From JAGQOZ01 sp041399205 (GTDB lineage Bacteria > Planctomycetota > Planctomycetia > Pirellulales > Pirellulaceae), in the NCBI GenBank assembly GCA_041399205.1, contig JAWKTK010000024.1, positions 1 to 64,000 of the forward strand: a stretch of 64,000 nucleotides of DNA, written 5' to 3'. The position numbers were made by a program, and so were the translations under genes. Positions within the stretch are counted from its first letter, which is position 1, and every line of letters starts with the position of its first letter. Below, in pieces: positions 47,406 through 56,361 of this stretch. Under the pieces are notes generated by a model that saw nothing but the letters and a program-made list of their open reading frames with translations, was not told the DNA's origin and ran no database searches.

Positions 47406-47903
47406 ATGTCATCCGATCAGCAATCAAGTTTAGATCAAGTTCGCGAAATTTTGTTTGGCGTCCAAGCCAAAGAAATCTCCGCGAAATTCGGCGAAGTAGA
47501 CCACCATTTTCAACAGTATCGCGATGACGTACAGCGTCGCTTCGAAGGGCTGGAATGGGGAATTCGCCAGGAATTGGCAAAGACCGCCGAACGCATTACC
47601 GCCGAAGCAACTCAGCGACAAACCGACCTGGAATCTCATGCAGAACGGTTGGCGGAAGTTTCGCGAGATCTACAGGCGAAGTTCGCACAATTAGACCAGC
47701 AAATCAAGGCGACGGAATCGGCGTTGCGAGAAGAAATGGACGCGCGGCTTCGACAGCTTTCCCACGATTTAACATTGCGTTGCGACCAAATAGTCCGCGA
47801 CTTCCATCAGCGTTCCGACTCTTTGGACAAGCGAAAAGTGGACCGTCAGTCGCTGCGTGACCTGCTGCATTCGCTGGCCGATCAAATGTCAGACGAGTCA
47901 TGA
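47406..47903 (+). CDS. Coiled-coil protein of the OmpA-like/GTPase module
   Basis: 165 residues, almost wholly helical with heptad-like spacing (EVDHHFQQYRDDVQRRFEGLEWG, LDQQIKATESALREEMDARL). No membrane segment or known domain. The ATG at 47406 begins MSSDQQSSLDQVREILFG. The next gene, 37 bases on, is the OmpA-like protein, which is followed by a Ras-like GTPase gene. I recall this order (coiled coil, OmpA-like, small GTPase) from other bacteria, so a structural or regulatory partner role is likely; this is inference. Confidence 0.65.
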   Translation: MSSDQQSSLDQVREILFGVQAKEISAKFGEVDHHFQQYRDDVQRRFEGLEWGIRQELAKTAERITAEATQRQTDLESHAERLAEVSRDLQAKFAQLDQQIKATESALREEMDARLRQLSHDLTLRCDQIVRDFHQRSDSLDKRKVDRQSLRDLLHSLADQMSDES

Positions 47904-47940
47904 TTTTCAACGCTAACCCTCGTGACCCGCGGTCTCCTTC

Positions 47941-50209
47941 ATGTCCGGCAATTCACCCACTCATTCGGCAGATTCAAACAACGACGACAATCCGTTTGTG
48001 CGTCTGCAGAATATCTTGCTATCTGATGACCGACAGCGATAGGACGAATTAGCCGGTCGGCTAGAACAACCTTTTGACGACGCGGCCGTCGGCAAAGTCT
48101 TGCCGCAAGCCATTCGATCTTCCCATCAACAACAGCTGGCGGAAGCACTGGGCCCGACAGTTTCTGCCGCGATTCGCGAATCGGTTCAACAAGATCCGCA
48201 ACCACTGGTCGATGCCGTTTCGCCTATTATCGGTCCGGCGATTCGCCGAGCGATCTCGCAGGCAATGCGGTCCATGATGCAAACCTTCAACCGGACCCTA
48301 GAGGATAGTTTCTCGTTGCGTGGCCTGCAGTGGCGGTGGGAAGCGTGGCGAACCGGAACGAGTTTTGCGCAAGTGGTCCTGCTGCGGACCTTAGTCTACG
48401 AAGTGGACCATGTCTTCCTGATTCACGGTGAAACCGGGCTGTTGCTCCATCATTTGGCCAATCAAACGTCCACCGCCGCCGATCCGAATCTGGTTTCCGG
48501 CATGCTGACCGCCATCGAATCGTTTGTCCAAGATTCGTTTGGAGCAGGTGAGGACTTGGAAAAAATGGACTGCGGTGACCGAACCGTCTGGGTAGAAAAG
48601 GGGCGGAAAGCGTATTTAGCTGCTTCCATCTACGGCCACGCTCCGGAAAGCTATCGAGAACGTTTACAAGATTCTTGGATCAAATCCACCATCGTTTTGG
48701 CGGCCCGTTATCCAAATCTGTATGAGACGCAACCTGTTTGAAGAAACAGAACCGCACTGTAGCCAACTGCTCTTTCGTCCGAGTTCGTCTTCAGCTGTGG
48801 CACCGAAATCCAACGTTCCGTGCGCGACGCCGTGCCTTTTACTGCTGGCGCTGACCGGAATGGGGTGGGGCATCACGCAGGGCTTGGAATGGTACCGTGA
48901 CCGGTATATTCGAGAATATTTTTCTCCTCCTTCCACCGCGAAAATCAAGTTGGACGGCAAGACCGTTCACTTGTCCGAACAAGCGCCGGACCTTTGGGTC
49001 ACATGTGGGCACAACGCCAGTCTGAATCGCTTGGTCAGCAGTGGTAAGTCGATTGGACCGAATTGAAAAACACGGACCAGACTTGGCTAAATTTTTTGAA
49101 ACATTTAGGCCAAACGCCTGGCTATGCCGTGGTGCACTCCGACGTCTTGGACGAAGGCCGATATGTAATCAAAGGCCTGCGAGATCCGTTGGCTTTGAAT
49201 TGCCGAACTTTTGGCAGAAGCGGGAATCGATTCAAATCAAGTGACAGCCGATTGGCAGCCCTACGAATCACCCGACAAAAAGAGTCGCCCAAAGAACGTT
49301 GCGACGACTACCGTTGAAGGCGTTCAACTCATCGATGAATCAGACGGCTGGAAATCCGTCTCACAACTGCTCCTGGTGATTGGATTGCTTCTTGCGAAAC
49401 GATGCTTCGCGCGGCCGGTGTCTCACCCGTCGATCGCAGCGAACTAAAGAATGCGGATGCCAACTTTCAGGCTTTGGTCGAATCGCTTCGTCACGAACCA
49501 GGGACCGTTCTTTTCCATACCGACGGCGGACGGAGTGGGTCGAACTTGTTCGCCTGCGATCTCGTTAGCTCGCACCGTGGAAGCGCTGCGTCGCCTGAAC
49601 TGGACTTGCTGCTGCCATTGGAACAACATTGACGCCGTTTTATTCCACCGAGCCTGAGTTGGTCTTGAACGAGCAAATCGGTCCTGCAGCCGCCAGGACG
49701 GCGACTATTGCGATTGAATTTGGCGTTGTGTCGTTGGCGGCGTCGGCAGACGTCGCCTGCAAACAGGTCGATATTTTGGGCGTCAGCCGCTGGGAAACCT
49801 AAAATTTGGTGGATTTGGACCAAGCCTATGCACAGCGAATTCTGGAAACTTTGAATCAAGAGGTAATCGTATTCCAGCCTGATAAGACCGATTTTTCAGA
49901 CGCGACGTCGGACCAGATCGACCAGATTGTGCGTCGCATCCAAGCGTTGGAACGCATTGCAACTGGTTTGGACTGTATCGTAACGATTCGCGTCGTCGGC
50001 TATACTTCGGCTTCTGCCCCGTTTCGACCTGAGGCATTAACGTTAGTCAAAACCGAGCGATCAATACGGCTCAGATGCTGCGAACGAAGTTGGACGACGA
50101 AACCACGGTTCGTATTACGGTGCCGCAGCAACAAGACGAGCCGCTGGTTCAGAAAACACCCAGCGTGCGGCTCGAGACCAAGCTGGAACGAATTTTGACC
50201 AAGCCATGA
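47941..50209 (+). pseudogene. OmpA-like envelope protein, broken by a stop codon and several frameshifts
   Basis: The ATG at 47941 begins MSGNSPTHSADSNN; an in-frame TAG at 48040-48042 interrupts ...DDRQR-(stop)-DELAGRLEQPF, where Leu (TTG) would fit. The frame then continues intact to ~48710 (IGPAIRRAISQAMRSMMQTFNRTLEDSFS, LVYEVDHVFLIHGETGLLLHHL). After that it needs repeated shifts: a TM segment near 48835-48880 (CLLLLALTGMGWGI), then a BON/SHOCT-like middle (YVIKGLRDPLAL, VTADWQPYESP), then an OmpA-like end (IVTIRVVGYTSASAPFRPEALTLVKTERS). The stop at 50207 overlaps the GTPase ATG (ATGA), so coupling was designed in. At least five indels plus one nonsense change. Confidence 0.7.
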
Positions 50210-50714
50210 TCCAAAAGAAAATCTGTCTACTCGGTTCGTTCGCTGTCGGAAAAACAAGCCTCGTCGGTCAGTTTGTCAAAGGCATTTTTTCGGATGAATA
50301 TCTGTCGACCGTCGGAGTTCGTGCTCTGACAAAGTCCATGATGGTGGGCGATCAGGCAGTAGAACTGCTGGTGTGGGACATTCACGGCGACGATCTTGTT
50401 CCAACGCGTTCGCGACAACTATATCCGCGGGTCGGCAGGCGTCATCCTGGTTCTACGGCACTCGGATTGAAACCATTGAATCGGTGTTGGAAATGCACGA
50501 ACGAGCGATGGCGGTCTTGGACGATGTTCCGTTTGTGGTGTTTGCCAACAAGTGCGACCTGCAATCCAAATGGCAAGTGACGTCCGACCATTTGGCGATG
50601 TTTGAAAAGGGTGGCACTTTTGCAAACCGCGCCGCCAAAACGGGCGAATCAGTCGAAAGCGGATTCCAGTTCCTGACCGACGCCATGATTGCCAAGGACA
50701 GCAGTGCCGAATAA
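50206..50714 (+). pseudogene. Ras/Rab-like small GTPase, frameshifted in the middle
   Basis: Begins MIQKKICLLGSFAVGKTS with a clear P-loop (G1), then TVGVRALTKSM (G2 region) and LLVWDIHGDDL (G3, WDxxG). The frame then breaks twice between ~50400 and 50460 (VRDNYIRGSAGVILV read in the intermediate frame) and resumes with GTRIETIES, FVVFANKCDLQSKW (G4, NKxD) and a final helix to 50714. Joined, this is a ~169-residue bacterial Ras-superfamily GTPase of the type coupled to OmpA-like proteins. Whether the breaks are real decides if the module works. Confidence 0.75.
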
Positions 50715-50759
50715 ACGTCAACGAATAATCCGGGCCAACTTGGAAAATCGAGTCGAATT

Positions 50760-51836
50760 CTACGCCAATAGCTCCAACACCTTGGCGCCCATTTCCGAAG
50801 TTGTCATTGCCGTTTTGCCCGCAGCAATATCAGCCGTCCGATGCCCAGCATCCAAGACGTTTTCCACCGCCGCTTCTACAGCAGCCGCTTCTTGTTCCAT
50901 GCCCAGTGAATGTCGTAACAGCATTGCCGCCGCCAAAACGGTTGCCAATGGGTTAGCGATTCCTTTGCCTGCAATGTCCGGAGCCGACCCGTGGATCGGT
51001 TCGTACAAGCCTGGCCCGCCACTTCCCAGCGAAGCGGATGGCAACAGACCCAGCGAACCAGGCAGCATCGACGCTTCGTCGGTCAGGATGTCGCCAAACA
51101 TGTTGCCAGTCACAACCACGTCAAATGAACTGGGCCGAGAAATCAGATGCATGGCCATGGCGTCCACCAGAACCACGTCATACGTCACTTCAGGAAATTC
51201 AGTCTTGATAACGCGTTCGGCAACTTCTCGCCACAAACGCGACGCCTCCAAAACATTGGCCTTATCCACCGAAGTGACTCGCTTATTTCGCCCCATGGCA
51301 ATCTGGCCTGCCAGGCGAACGACGCGTTCAACTTCGCTAACGGAATACACCATTTCGTTAAACGCTTCTTCGTCTCCATGGGCTGAAGTTCGCCGACCGG
51401 ATGGTCCAAAATAAATTCCGCCGGTTAGTTCGCGGACGAACAAAATATCGACGCCAGAAATAATCTCTTGCTTCAATGGCGAAGCATCCAGAAGCTTTGC
51501 GTGCGGCTTGATGGGACGCAGGTTGGCGAAGAGGCCCAGTTCTTTGCGAATTTTTAGCAAACCAGCTTCCGGTCGAGTCTTTGCGCGCGGATCATCCCAT
51601 TTCGGTCCGCCGACTGCGCCCAACAGGATCGCGGCCGAGTCACGACATTTGGCCAATGTGTCATTCGGCAGTGGATCCCCGGTGGCATCAATGGCACACC
51701 CGCCAATCATACCTTCGTGAAAATCAAACTGATGGCCGAATCGTCCGGCAACCGCCGCGAGTACCTTGCGGCCCACTTCGACAATTTCTGGACCAATGCC
51801 GTCTCCCGGTAGCAATACAATGGACGCTTGAGTCAT
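50760..51836 (-). CDS. leuB: 3-isopropylmalate dehydrogenase
   Basis: 358 residues, the normal length. It oxidises and decarboxylates 3-isopropylmalate with NAD in leucine biosynthesis. Visible family signatures: LLPGDGIGPEI at the N-terminus, substrate-binding Arg in ANLRPIKPH and VRELTGGIYFG, metal-binding Asp in NMFGDILTDEASML, and the NAD-binding loop YEPIHGSAPDIAGKGIANP. Cytoplasmic. No other leu genes adjoin it, as is common in planctomycetes, where pathway genes are scattered. A hairpin terminator upstream separates it from the zinc-ribbon gene. Intact. Confidence 0.95.
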   Translation of the reverse strand: MTQASIVLLPGDGIGPEIVEVGRKVLAAVAGRFGHQFDFHEGMIGGCAIDATGDPLPNDTLAKCRDSAAILLGAVGGPKWDDPRAKTRPEAGLLKIRKELGLFANLRPIKPHAKLLDASPLKQEIISGVDILFVRELTGGIYFGPSGRRTSAHGDEEAFNEMVYSVSEVERVVRLAGQIAMGRNKRVTSVDKANVLEASRLWREVAERVIKTEFPEVTYDVVLVDAMAMHLISRPSSFDVVVTGNMFGDILTDEASMLPGSLGLLPSASLGSGGPGLYEPIHGSAPDIAGKGIANPLATVLAAAMLLRHSLGMEQEAAAVEAAVENVLDAGHRTADIAAGKTAMTTSEMGAKVLELLA

Positions 51837-51855
51837 TCGTAATCCTCAACTGATG

Positions 51856-51900
51856 AAAAACAAAAGCCTCGGGCAACAAACGCCCGAGGACTTTTGATAG
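51856..51900 (-). terminator. Intrinsic terminator, minus strand
   Basis: Perfect 8-bp stem CCTCGGGC (51867-51874) / GCCCGAGG (51882-51889), 7-base loop, followed on the minus strand by CTTTTGTTTTT. It ends transcripts from the zinc-ribbon gene before leuB. Confidence 0.85.
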
Positions 51901-51926
51901 GGTCTATTTGTCTACTTTGAACCGGA

Positions 51927-52238
51927 TCAATTCTTGCTGAAATCTAGCTGTTTGGACGCTTCGGTTCCAACGGGGTTCTTCATGAATTTCTTGTGACATT
52001 GCGAACATAAGTCAAAGCACTTGCGTTGATAAACACCATCGCCAATTAGATCGCTTTGAAAATCTTCACCACGTTCCAGGATATCGTGGATTTCCATCAA
52101 ATGGTCTCGATCGGAGTCATCCACTACGTCGCCGACGACTGGTTCCATGACTGCCTCAATCTCCAGTCGGACAATATAGCGAACTTCATCTTCTGGATGA
52201 ATTGGCCGCCCACATCGATCGCACGAATAATGAATCAT
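51927..52238 (-). CDS. Small zinc-ribbon-like protein
   Basis: 103 residues from the ATG at 52238, chosen because GAGG lies 7 bases upstream; a TTG at 52253 is the longer alternative. Two cysteine knuckles, CDRCGRP near the start and CSQCHKKF near the end, frame an acidic middle (VVGDVVDDSDRDHLMEIHDIL), suggesting one metal-binding ribbon folded from both ends. No enzyme motif. I recall similar small proteins in planctomycete genomes without known function. It is followed by a strong terminator. Confidence 0.65.
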   Translation of the reverse strand: MIHYSCDRCGRPIHPEDEVRYIVRLEIEAVMEPVVGDVVDDSDRDHLMEIHDILERGEDFQSDLIGDGVYQRKCFDLCSQCHKKFMKNPVGTEASKQLDFSKN

Positions 52239-52602
52239 GGGAATCCTCGACAATCCGGTAATGTTGCAATGGTCACGGTGACCTCAGAAACGTTCATCCT
52301 AATGCGGTTTTGGTGCTGGTCGCAAGTGCCGAACATGAGTCTTTATGACGGGAAATCACTGATTTTTGGACAGCCAAGCCGATTCCTCCGAATAACGAAA
52401 CTGAAACGCTGGCCGGATCAACCATTTCGCTCTAGAATGTTTTGCAACCAGATGGGCAAATGACGCGAGCAAGGAGCCTCAGTTGGCTCGAAGCGCAATT
52501 GTGGTGACGTCGACCGCATTTGCGTCTCGAGCTGTCGACTTTTTCCTTGCCGTTTGCGTTAGAAGATTGAAGCGTCGTTCAATCTTAAACAGAGTCAACG
52601 CC
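52239..52602. promoter_or_regulatory. Intergenic region between divergent genes
   Basis: About 364 bases between the zinc-ribbon gene (minus) and the HNH gene (plus); promoters for both are expected. An imperfect inverted pair AGAAGATTGAAGCGTCGTTCAATCTT (52561-52586) could form a hairpin (AAGATTGAA/TTCAATCTT) just before the HNH start. Nothing else is seen. Confidence 0.45.
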
Positions 52603-53226
52603 ATGCAATCTGAACTTCATACGTCGCTACACGCCAGTGTGCTCGTTTTGAACCGGGCATACGTCGCCATCCACATTGTCCATGTTCGGCGCGCGTTCAC
52701 GCTGTTGTATCGCGAACTTGCCGAGGTGCTTGACGTGGATGAGGGCCAATTCGGCAACTACGATTTTTCTGGTTGGCTAGAGATTTCGCAGTTGCGTTCA
52801 GACGAAAAAAAAACCGATGAGGATTGGGTGAAATCGGTCAATTTTGACATTCAGGTTCCGCGTGTCATCCGTTTACTTCGATTCGACAAGGTTCCGAAGC
52901 GTACCACTCGTTTTAATCGCAAAACCTTGTTCGCTCGAGACGAACACACGTGTCAGTATTGCTCGCTGACGTTGCCGGCGAGCCAACTAAGTCTGGACCA
53001 CGTGGTACCCAAAAGCCGTGGTGGAAAGACAACGTGGGAAAACATCGTTTGCTGCTGCCTCAGATGCAACACTCGCAAAGGTGGCAGGACTCCTCAAGAA
53101 GCTCGGATGAAACTTCTGCGACCACCTGCCAAGCCCAGGCAGAGTCCGCTGCTGGCCCATAAACTTCAAAACCCCAAGTACTCCACTTGGCGTCAGTTCA
53201 TCGGGCCGGCGGGGATGAGCTATTAG
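52603..53226 (+). CDS. HNH endonuclease-family protein
   Basis: 207 residues from the ATG at 52603; the frame is open further upstream, but this start matches the usual 'L.ASVLVLNR.Y.....V..RRA' opening (LHASVLVLNRAYVAIHIVHVRRAF). The C-terminal half holds the HNH zinc module: CQYC, LDHVVPKSRGGKTTWENIV (catalytic His and Asn) and CCLRCNTRKGG. This group is widespread and stand-alone in bacterial chromosomes, not tied to mobile introns; the biological role is unclear, perhaps DNA processing or repair. A hairpin in the leader might regulate translation. Intact. Confidence 0.85.
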   Translation: MQSELHTSLHASVLVLNRAYVAIHIVHVRRAFTLLYRELAEVLDVDEGQFGNYDFSGWLEISQLRSDEKKTDEDWVKSVNFDIQVPRVIRLLRFDKVPKRTTRFNRKTLFARDEHTCQYCSLTLPASQLSLDHVVPKSRGGKTTWENIVCCCLRCNTRKGGRTPQEARMKLLRPPAKPRQSPLLAHKLQNPKYSTWRQFIGPAGMSY

Positions 53227-53265
53227 CAGCGACCGATCCGCCGCCGGAGCGAAATGGCTTCAGAT

Positions 53266-53301
53266 CGTAAAAAAAAGAACGTCCGAAATTTCGAACGTTC
53301 T
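53266..53301 (-). terminator. Intrinsic terminator of the ferredoxin gene
   Basis: A 13-bp stem with one mismatch (AGAACGTCCGAAA / TTTCGAACGTTCT, 53276-53301), followed on the minus strand by eight or more T. It lies just downstream of fdxA, and between fdxA and the convergent HNH gene. Confidence 0.85.
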
Positions 53302-53334
53302 GTCTGTGCCATGCAATAATGCCCGAATCAGGGA

Positions 53335-53613
53335 CTAATTGCCAGCCAAAGGCTCTTTCTTTTCGGTAATGCTGGGGCATTTTGGGGCCATTTCAGCGTT
53401 CAATTCTTTGAAGCCTTCTTGCCCTTCGGGAAGATTATCTTCGTGGAAAATCGCTTCGACAGGGCATTCTGGAACGCAAGCTTCGCAGTCAATGCATTCA
53501 TCCGGATGGATGTACAGAATCTTGTCGCCTTCGTAGAAGCATTCGACCGGGCAAACTACCACACAATCGGTATACTTGCAGCCGAAACAGGCCTGAGCAA
53601 CGACGTGAGTCAT
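53335..53613 (-). CDS. fdxA: 7Fe ferredoxin
   Basis: 92 residues. Cysteine pattern of FdxA-type ferredoxins with one [3Fe-4S]/[4Fe-4S] pair: CFGCKYTDCVVVCPVECF at the N-terminus and CIDCEACVPECPVEAIF after it, followed by the family's helical tail (FKELNAEMAPKCP). Soluble electron carrier in the cytoplasm. Length and tail match the family. Single gene with its own terminator. The ATG at 53613 is the only sensible start, with a CAGGAG ribosome site about 7 bases upstream. Confidence 0.9.
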   Translation of the reverse strand: MTHVVAQACFGCKYTDCVVVCPVECFYEGDKILYIHPDECIDCEACVPECPVEAIFHEDNLPEGQEGFKELNAEMAPKCPSITEKKEPLAGN

Positions 53614-54001
53614 TTTCTAAATCTCCTGACGCCTTTTGTACTGACGGAAAAATATCGAGAGGCTAGCGTAGATCTCGGTGGTAGCCACTTCACCGTTCTA
53701 TCTTCGGAATGAACACCGGCAAACCTTGAAAAACAGTCGTTTTCATCGGACATTCCGAGAAAAAGTAGGCTTTTTGGGAAATCTAGTGCTGGTCAAGCCG
53801 AATGTCAACCCGCCTTCATTGCGTTCAGCCTTGCTTCGTTTGTAGAAGCTACCTAGAATCCAATGATCCGAGGAAGTTTTCGGGCATGGTAGGAGCTTGG
53901 CGTCGGGCACCAAGCTGCGGCACGGACGAGTCGGCTGATATTCGATTCGATACACGGACAAAGGATGTGTCCGTCAACTCGGGGCTGAAAGGAAATCACG
54001 C
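53614..54001. promoter_or_regulatory. Intergenic region between fdxA and the ECF sigma gene
   Basis: 388 bases between divergent genes. Promoters are expected for fdxA and for the sigma factor; I cannot point to exact elements. Short open frames on both strands have no ribosome sites. No repeat or terminator seen. Confidence 0.4.
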
Positions 54002-54559
54002 GTGGCACTGTCAGATACCGACAAACGACTGCTTGAGAAATGCTTACGAGCGGAACCTCGTTCGTGGGAAGATTTCACAGACCGATTCATTGGCTTGGTC
54101 TTTCATGTGATCGACCATACAGCCAAGGCGCGTTCGATTCGTTTATCTTCGGCGGATCGCGACGATTTGTGCGCCGAAGTGTTCTTGTCCGTATTGGAGC
54201 ACGATTTTCGCGTGCTGCGAAACTTCAAGGGCAACAGCAGCCTAGCCACTTATATGACGGTGATTACGAGACGAGTTGTCGTCAAGCAACTTATGAAGAA
54301 GCGAACGACGGCGTCCTTGCAGACCATTCGTAGTCGAACGACGTCGGAAACAGCCACAACGTATCGCACTGATCAGCAGGACGAAGTGGAATCGTTGCTA
54401 TCGACCTTGGCCGCGCCGGAAGCCGAAGTAGTGCGAATGTATCACTTGGAAGGCAAAACGTACCAGGAAATCAGCGCTTCCACCGGCGTTCCAGAAAACA
54501 GCATCGGTCCGACGCTCAGCCGAGCTCGATCAAAAATGCGTCAGGCTCGCACCGAATAG
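54002..54559 (+). CDS. ECF-type RNA polymerase sigma factor
   Basis: 185 residues from a GTG with AAAGGA upstream. Region 2: WEDFTDRFIGLVFHVIDHT, ADRDDLCAEVFLSVLEHDF, NSSLATYMTVITRRVVVKQL. Region 4: LAAPEAEVVRMYHLEGKTYQEISASTGVPENSIGPTLSRARSKM, a clear helix-turn-helix. Between them is a Thr-rich linker (TTASLQTIRSRTTSETATTYRTD) that could be phosphorylated; planctomycetes have ECF groups controlled by Ser/Thr kinases (inference). No anti-sigma gene follows; the next gene, gltX, is convergent. Confidence 0.9.
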   Translation: MALSDTDKRLLEKCLRAEPRSWEDFTDRFIGLVFHVIDHTAKARSIRLSSADRDDLCAEVFLSVLEHDFRVLRNFKGNSSLATYMTVITRRVVVKQLMKKRTTASLQTIRSRTTSETATTYRTDQQDEVESLLSTLAAPEAEVVRMYHLEGKTYQEISASTGVPENSIGPTLSRARSKMRQARTE

Positions 54560-54638
54560 AGCACCAGTTTCCGTTACATTTCGGCCAACAACAGAACGCG
54601 TCCGCACATCCGAATCAGGCGGCTGAACGGGGTTCTCG

Positions 54639-56204
54639 CTATGCGAACTTTGACAGCGTCCGGTCAATGCGCGCCAGCACACTCGGTTTGCCCAGAATCG
54701 ACAGCGTTTCAAACATGCCAAAGCCTACCGATTTGCCGGTGACGGCCACGCGAAGGGCATGAATAATCTGCCCAATCTTGATGCCTTTTTGTTCGACAAA
54801 GGCCTTTAACATTCGTTCCAAGTCGGACGCGTCAAATGATTCGGCCGCCGCAAGTTCTTCGCGGAATTCTTGCAGCAAAGCAGTGGCTGGACTATCGTCC
54901 ACTAACCGTTTTTGAAAAGCTTTCTCGTCATATGCAAAATCTTGATCAGCGGCAAAAAATTCGCTGGCCAAATCCAAAATATCGCCAGCCACGGTCAGCC
55001 GATCGCCAGCCGCTTGGACAATCGCGGCCAATTTTGGCCCAACATCACACGATGGCGGCGAACTAACGAGCCCGGCTTGTTGAAGGAATGAAAGCACGAG
55101 CTTGGCCTTTTGTTTAATCGGAACCTCTTGCATGTAGTGCTGCTGGAAGGCCAGCAACTTTTGGGGATCAAAACTGGCCGGTGCCTTGTTAATACGTTCC
55201 AGCGAAAACGAATCAATCATCGCTGACCGGCTGAAGAATTCCGTCTTGTCATCCAGCGACCATCCTAGCAGCAACAAGTAGTTCACAATGGCGTCCGGAA
55301 GAAATCCAATCTGTTCATAGAAATCAACAATCACGGGGTTAAACGTCTCCGCCGAAATCGTCATGCCAATTTGATTGGCAATGTGTGTCCCCAGATCATT
55401 GAGTTTGGCAAAGTCTCGATTCTTCAAGTACTTTTCCAGCTTACGTTTGCTCAGTTTCGTTTTGCTGCCCGGTTCGGCCACAAACGGGACGTGGGCGAAT
55501 TCGGGAAGTGAATAGCCAAGCGACTGAGCGATAAAGACTTGTCGAGGCGTATTGGACAGATGTTCTTCGGCGCGAATGACATGCGAAATCTGAAAGTCAT
55601 GGTCGTCCACAACGGTAGCCAAATGATAGATGAACGAACCATCCGCTCGCTGAATCACGTGATCTTGTTCGTTCGCCCATTCGAAGCGAACGTTGCCTCG
55701 CACCAAATCGTGAAGTTCCAAGCAGCCTTCTCGAGGCATCTTGAGTCGCACGACCGCTTGTCGGCCTTGCGATTCAAATTCCGCAGCTTGTGCGTCTGAT
55801 TCGGCCATCCAAGTCCGACTGTAAACGAATGATCGCTTCTCTTTGTCGGCCGCTTCGCGTTCCGCCTGAACTTCGTCTGGCTGCGCATAGTCTCGATACG
55901 CATGGCCGGAAGCAAGCAACTGATCGACGGCTGCCTGGTACCGATCAGAACGCTGTGATTGATAGTACGGACCGTAATCGCCACCCACCTCGGGGCCTTC
56001 ATCCCAGTCCAGGCCTAACCACTTGAAACCGTGAAGGATGGGTTCCAGCGCTGCCTGGACGTTTCGCTGCTGATCAGTGTCGTCGATTCGCAAAATAAAC
56101 TGACCGCCGTGTTTTCGAGCGAACAGCCAATTGAACAATGCGGTGCGGACGCCTCCAATGTGGAGATAACCTGTTGGACTGGGAGCAAAGCGAGTTCGAA
56201 CCAT
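54639..56204 (-). CDS. gltX: Glutamyl-tRNA synthetase
   Basis: 521 residues, slightly long but normal. It charges tRNA-Glu (and in many bacteria tRNA-Gln) with glutamate. Class I signatures: the HIGH-type motif in FAPSPTGYLHIGG, LRIDDTD, and the KMSKS-type motif as KLSKRK. The middle (VIRAEEHLSNTPRQVFI) and anticodon-binding C-terminus (FNPVIVDFYEQIGFLPDAIVNYLLLLGW) fit the family. Cytoplasmic. The ATG at 56204 gives the standard MVRTRFAPSPTG start. No clear operon partner; an integral membrane gene follows upstream in the same direction after 157 bases. Confidence 0.96.
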   Translation of the reverse strand: MVRTRFAPSPTGYLHIGGVRTALFNWLFARKHGGQFILRIDDTDQQRNVQAALEPILHGFKWLGLDWDEGPEVGGDYGPYYQSQRSDRYQAAVDQLLASGHAYRDYAQPDEVQAEREAADKEKRSFVYSRTWMAESDAQAAEFESQGRQAVVRLKMPREGCLELHDLVRGNVRFEWANEQDHVIQRADGSFIYHLATVVDDHDFQISHVIRAEEHLSNTPRQVFIAQSLGYSLPEFAHVPFVAEPGSKTKLSKRKLEKYLKNRDFAKLNDLGTHIANQIGMTISAETFNPVIVDFYEQIGFLPDAIVNYLLLLGWSLDDKTEFFSRSAMIDSFSLERINKAPASFDPQKLLAFQQHYMQEVPIKQKAKLVLSFLQQAGLVSSPPSCDVGPKLAAIVQAAGDRLTVAGDILDLASEFFAADQDFAYDEKAFQKRLVDDSPATALLQEFREELAAAESFDASDLERMLKAFVEQKGIKIGQIIHALRVAVTGKSVGFGMFETLSILGKPSVLARIDRTLSKFA

Positions 56205-56361
56205 GGGACCGCCTTGAGGAACGGATAAAATTGTGTGCGAAGGATACGGAAACGAAGCGTGGCAACGATCTGCCGAGTGTCACAGTAGATAGACGACGCC
56301 ACGGAAAATCAACCCGGCGAGAACGTTCGACAAGAGGCACCACACCAGCGACACTGCCAAT

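Noticed and set aside
51508..51720. Open frames on the plus strand across leuB
   Set aside because: Shadow frames of a clearly coding minus-strand gene.
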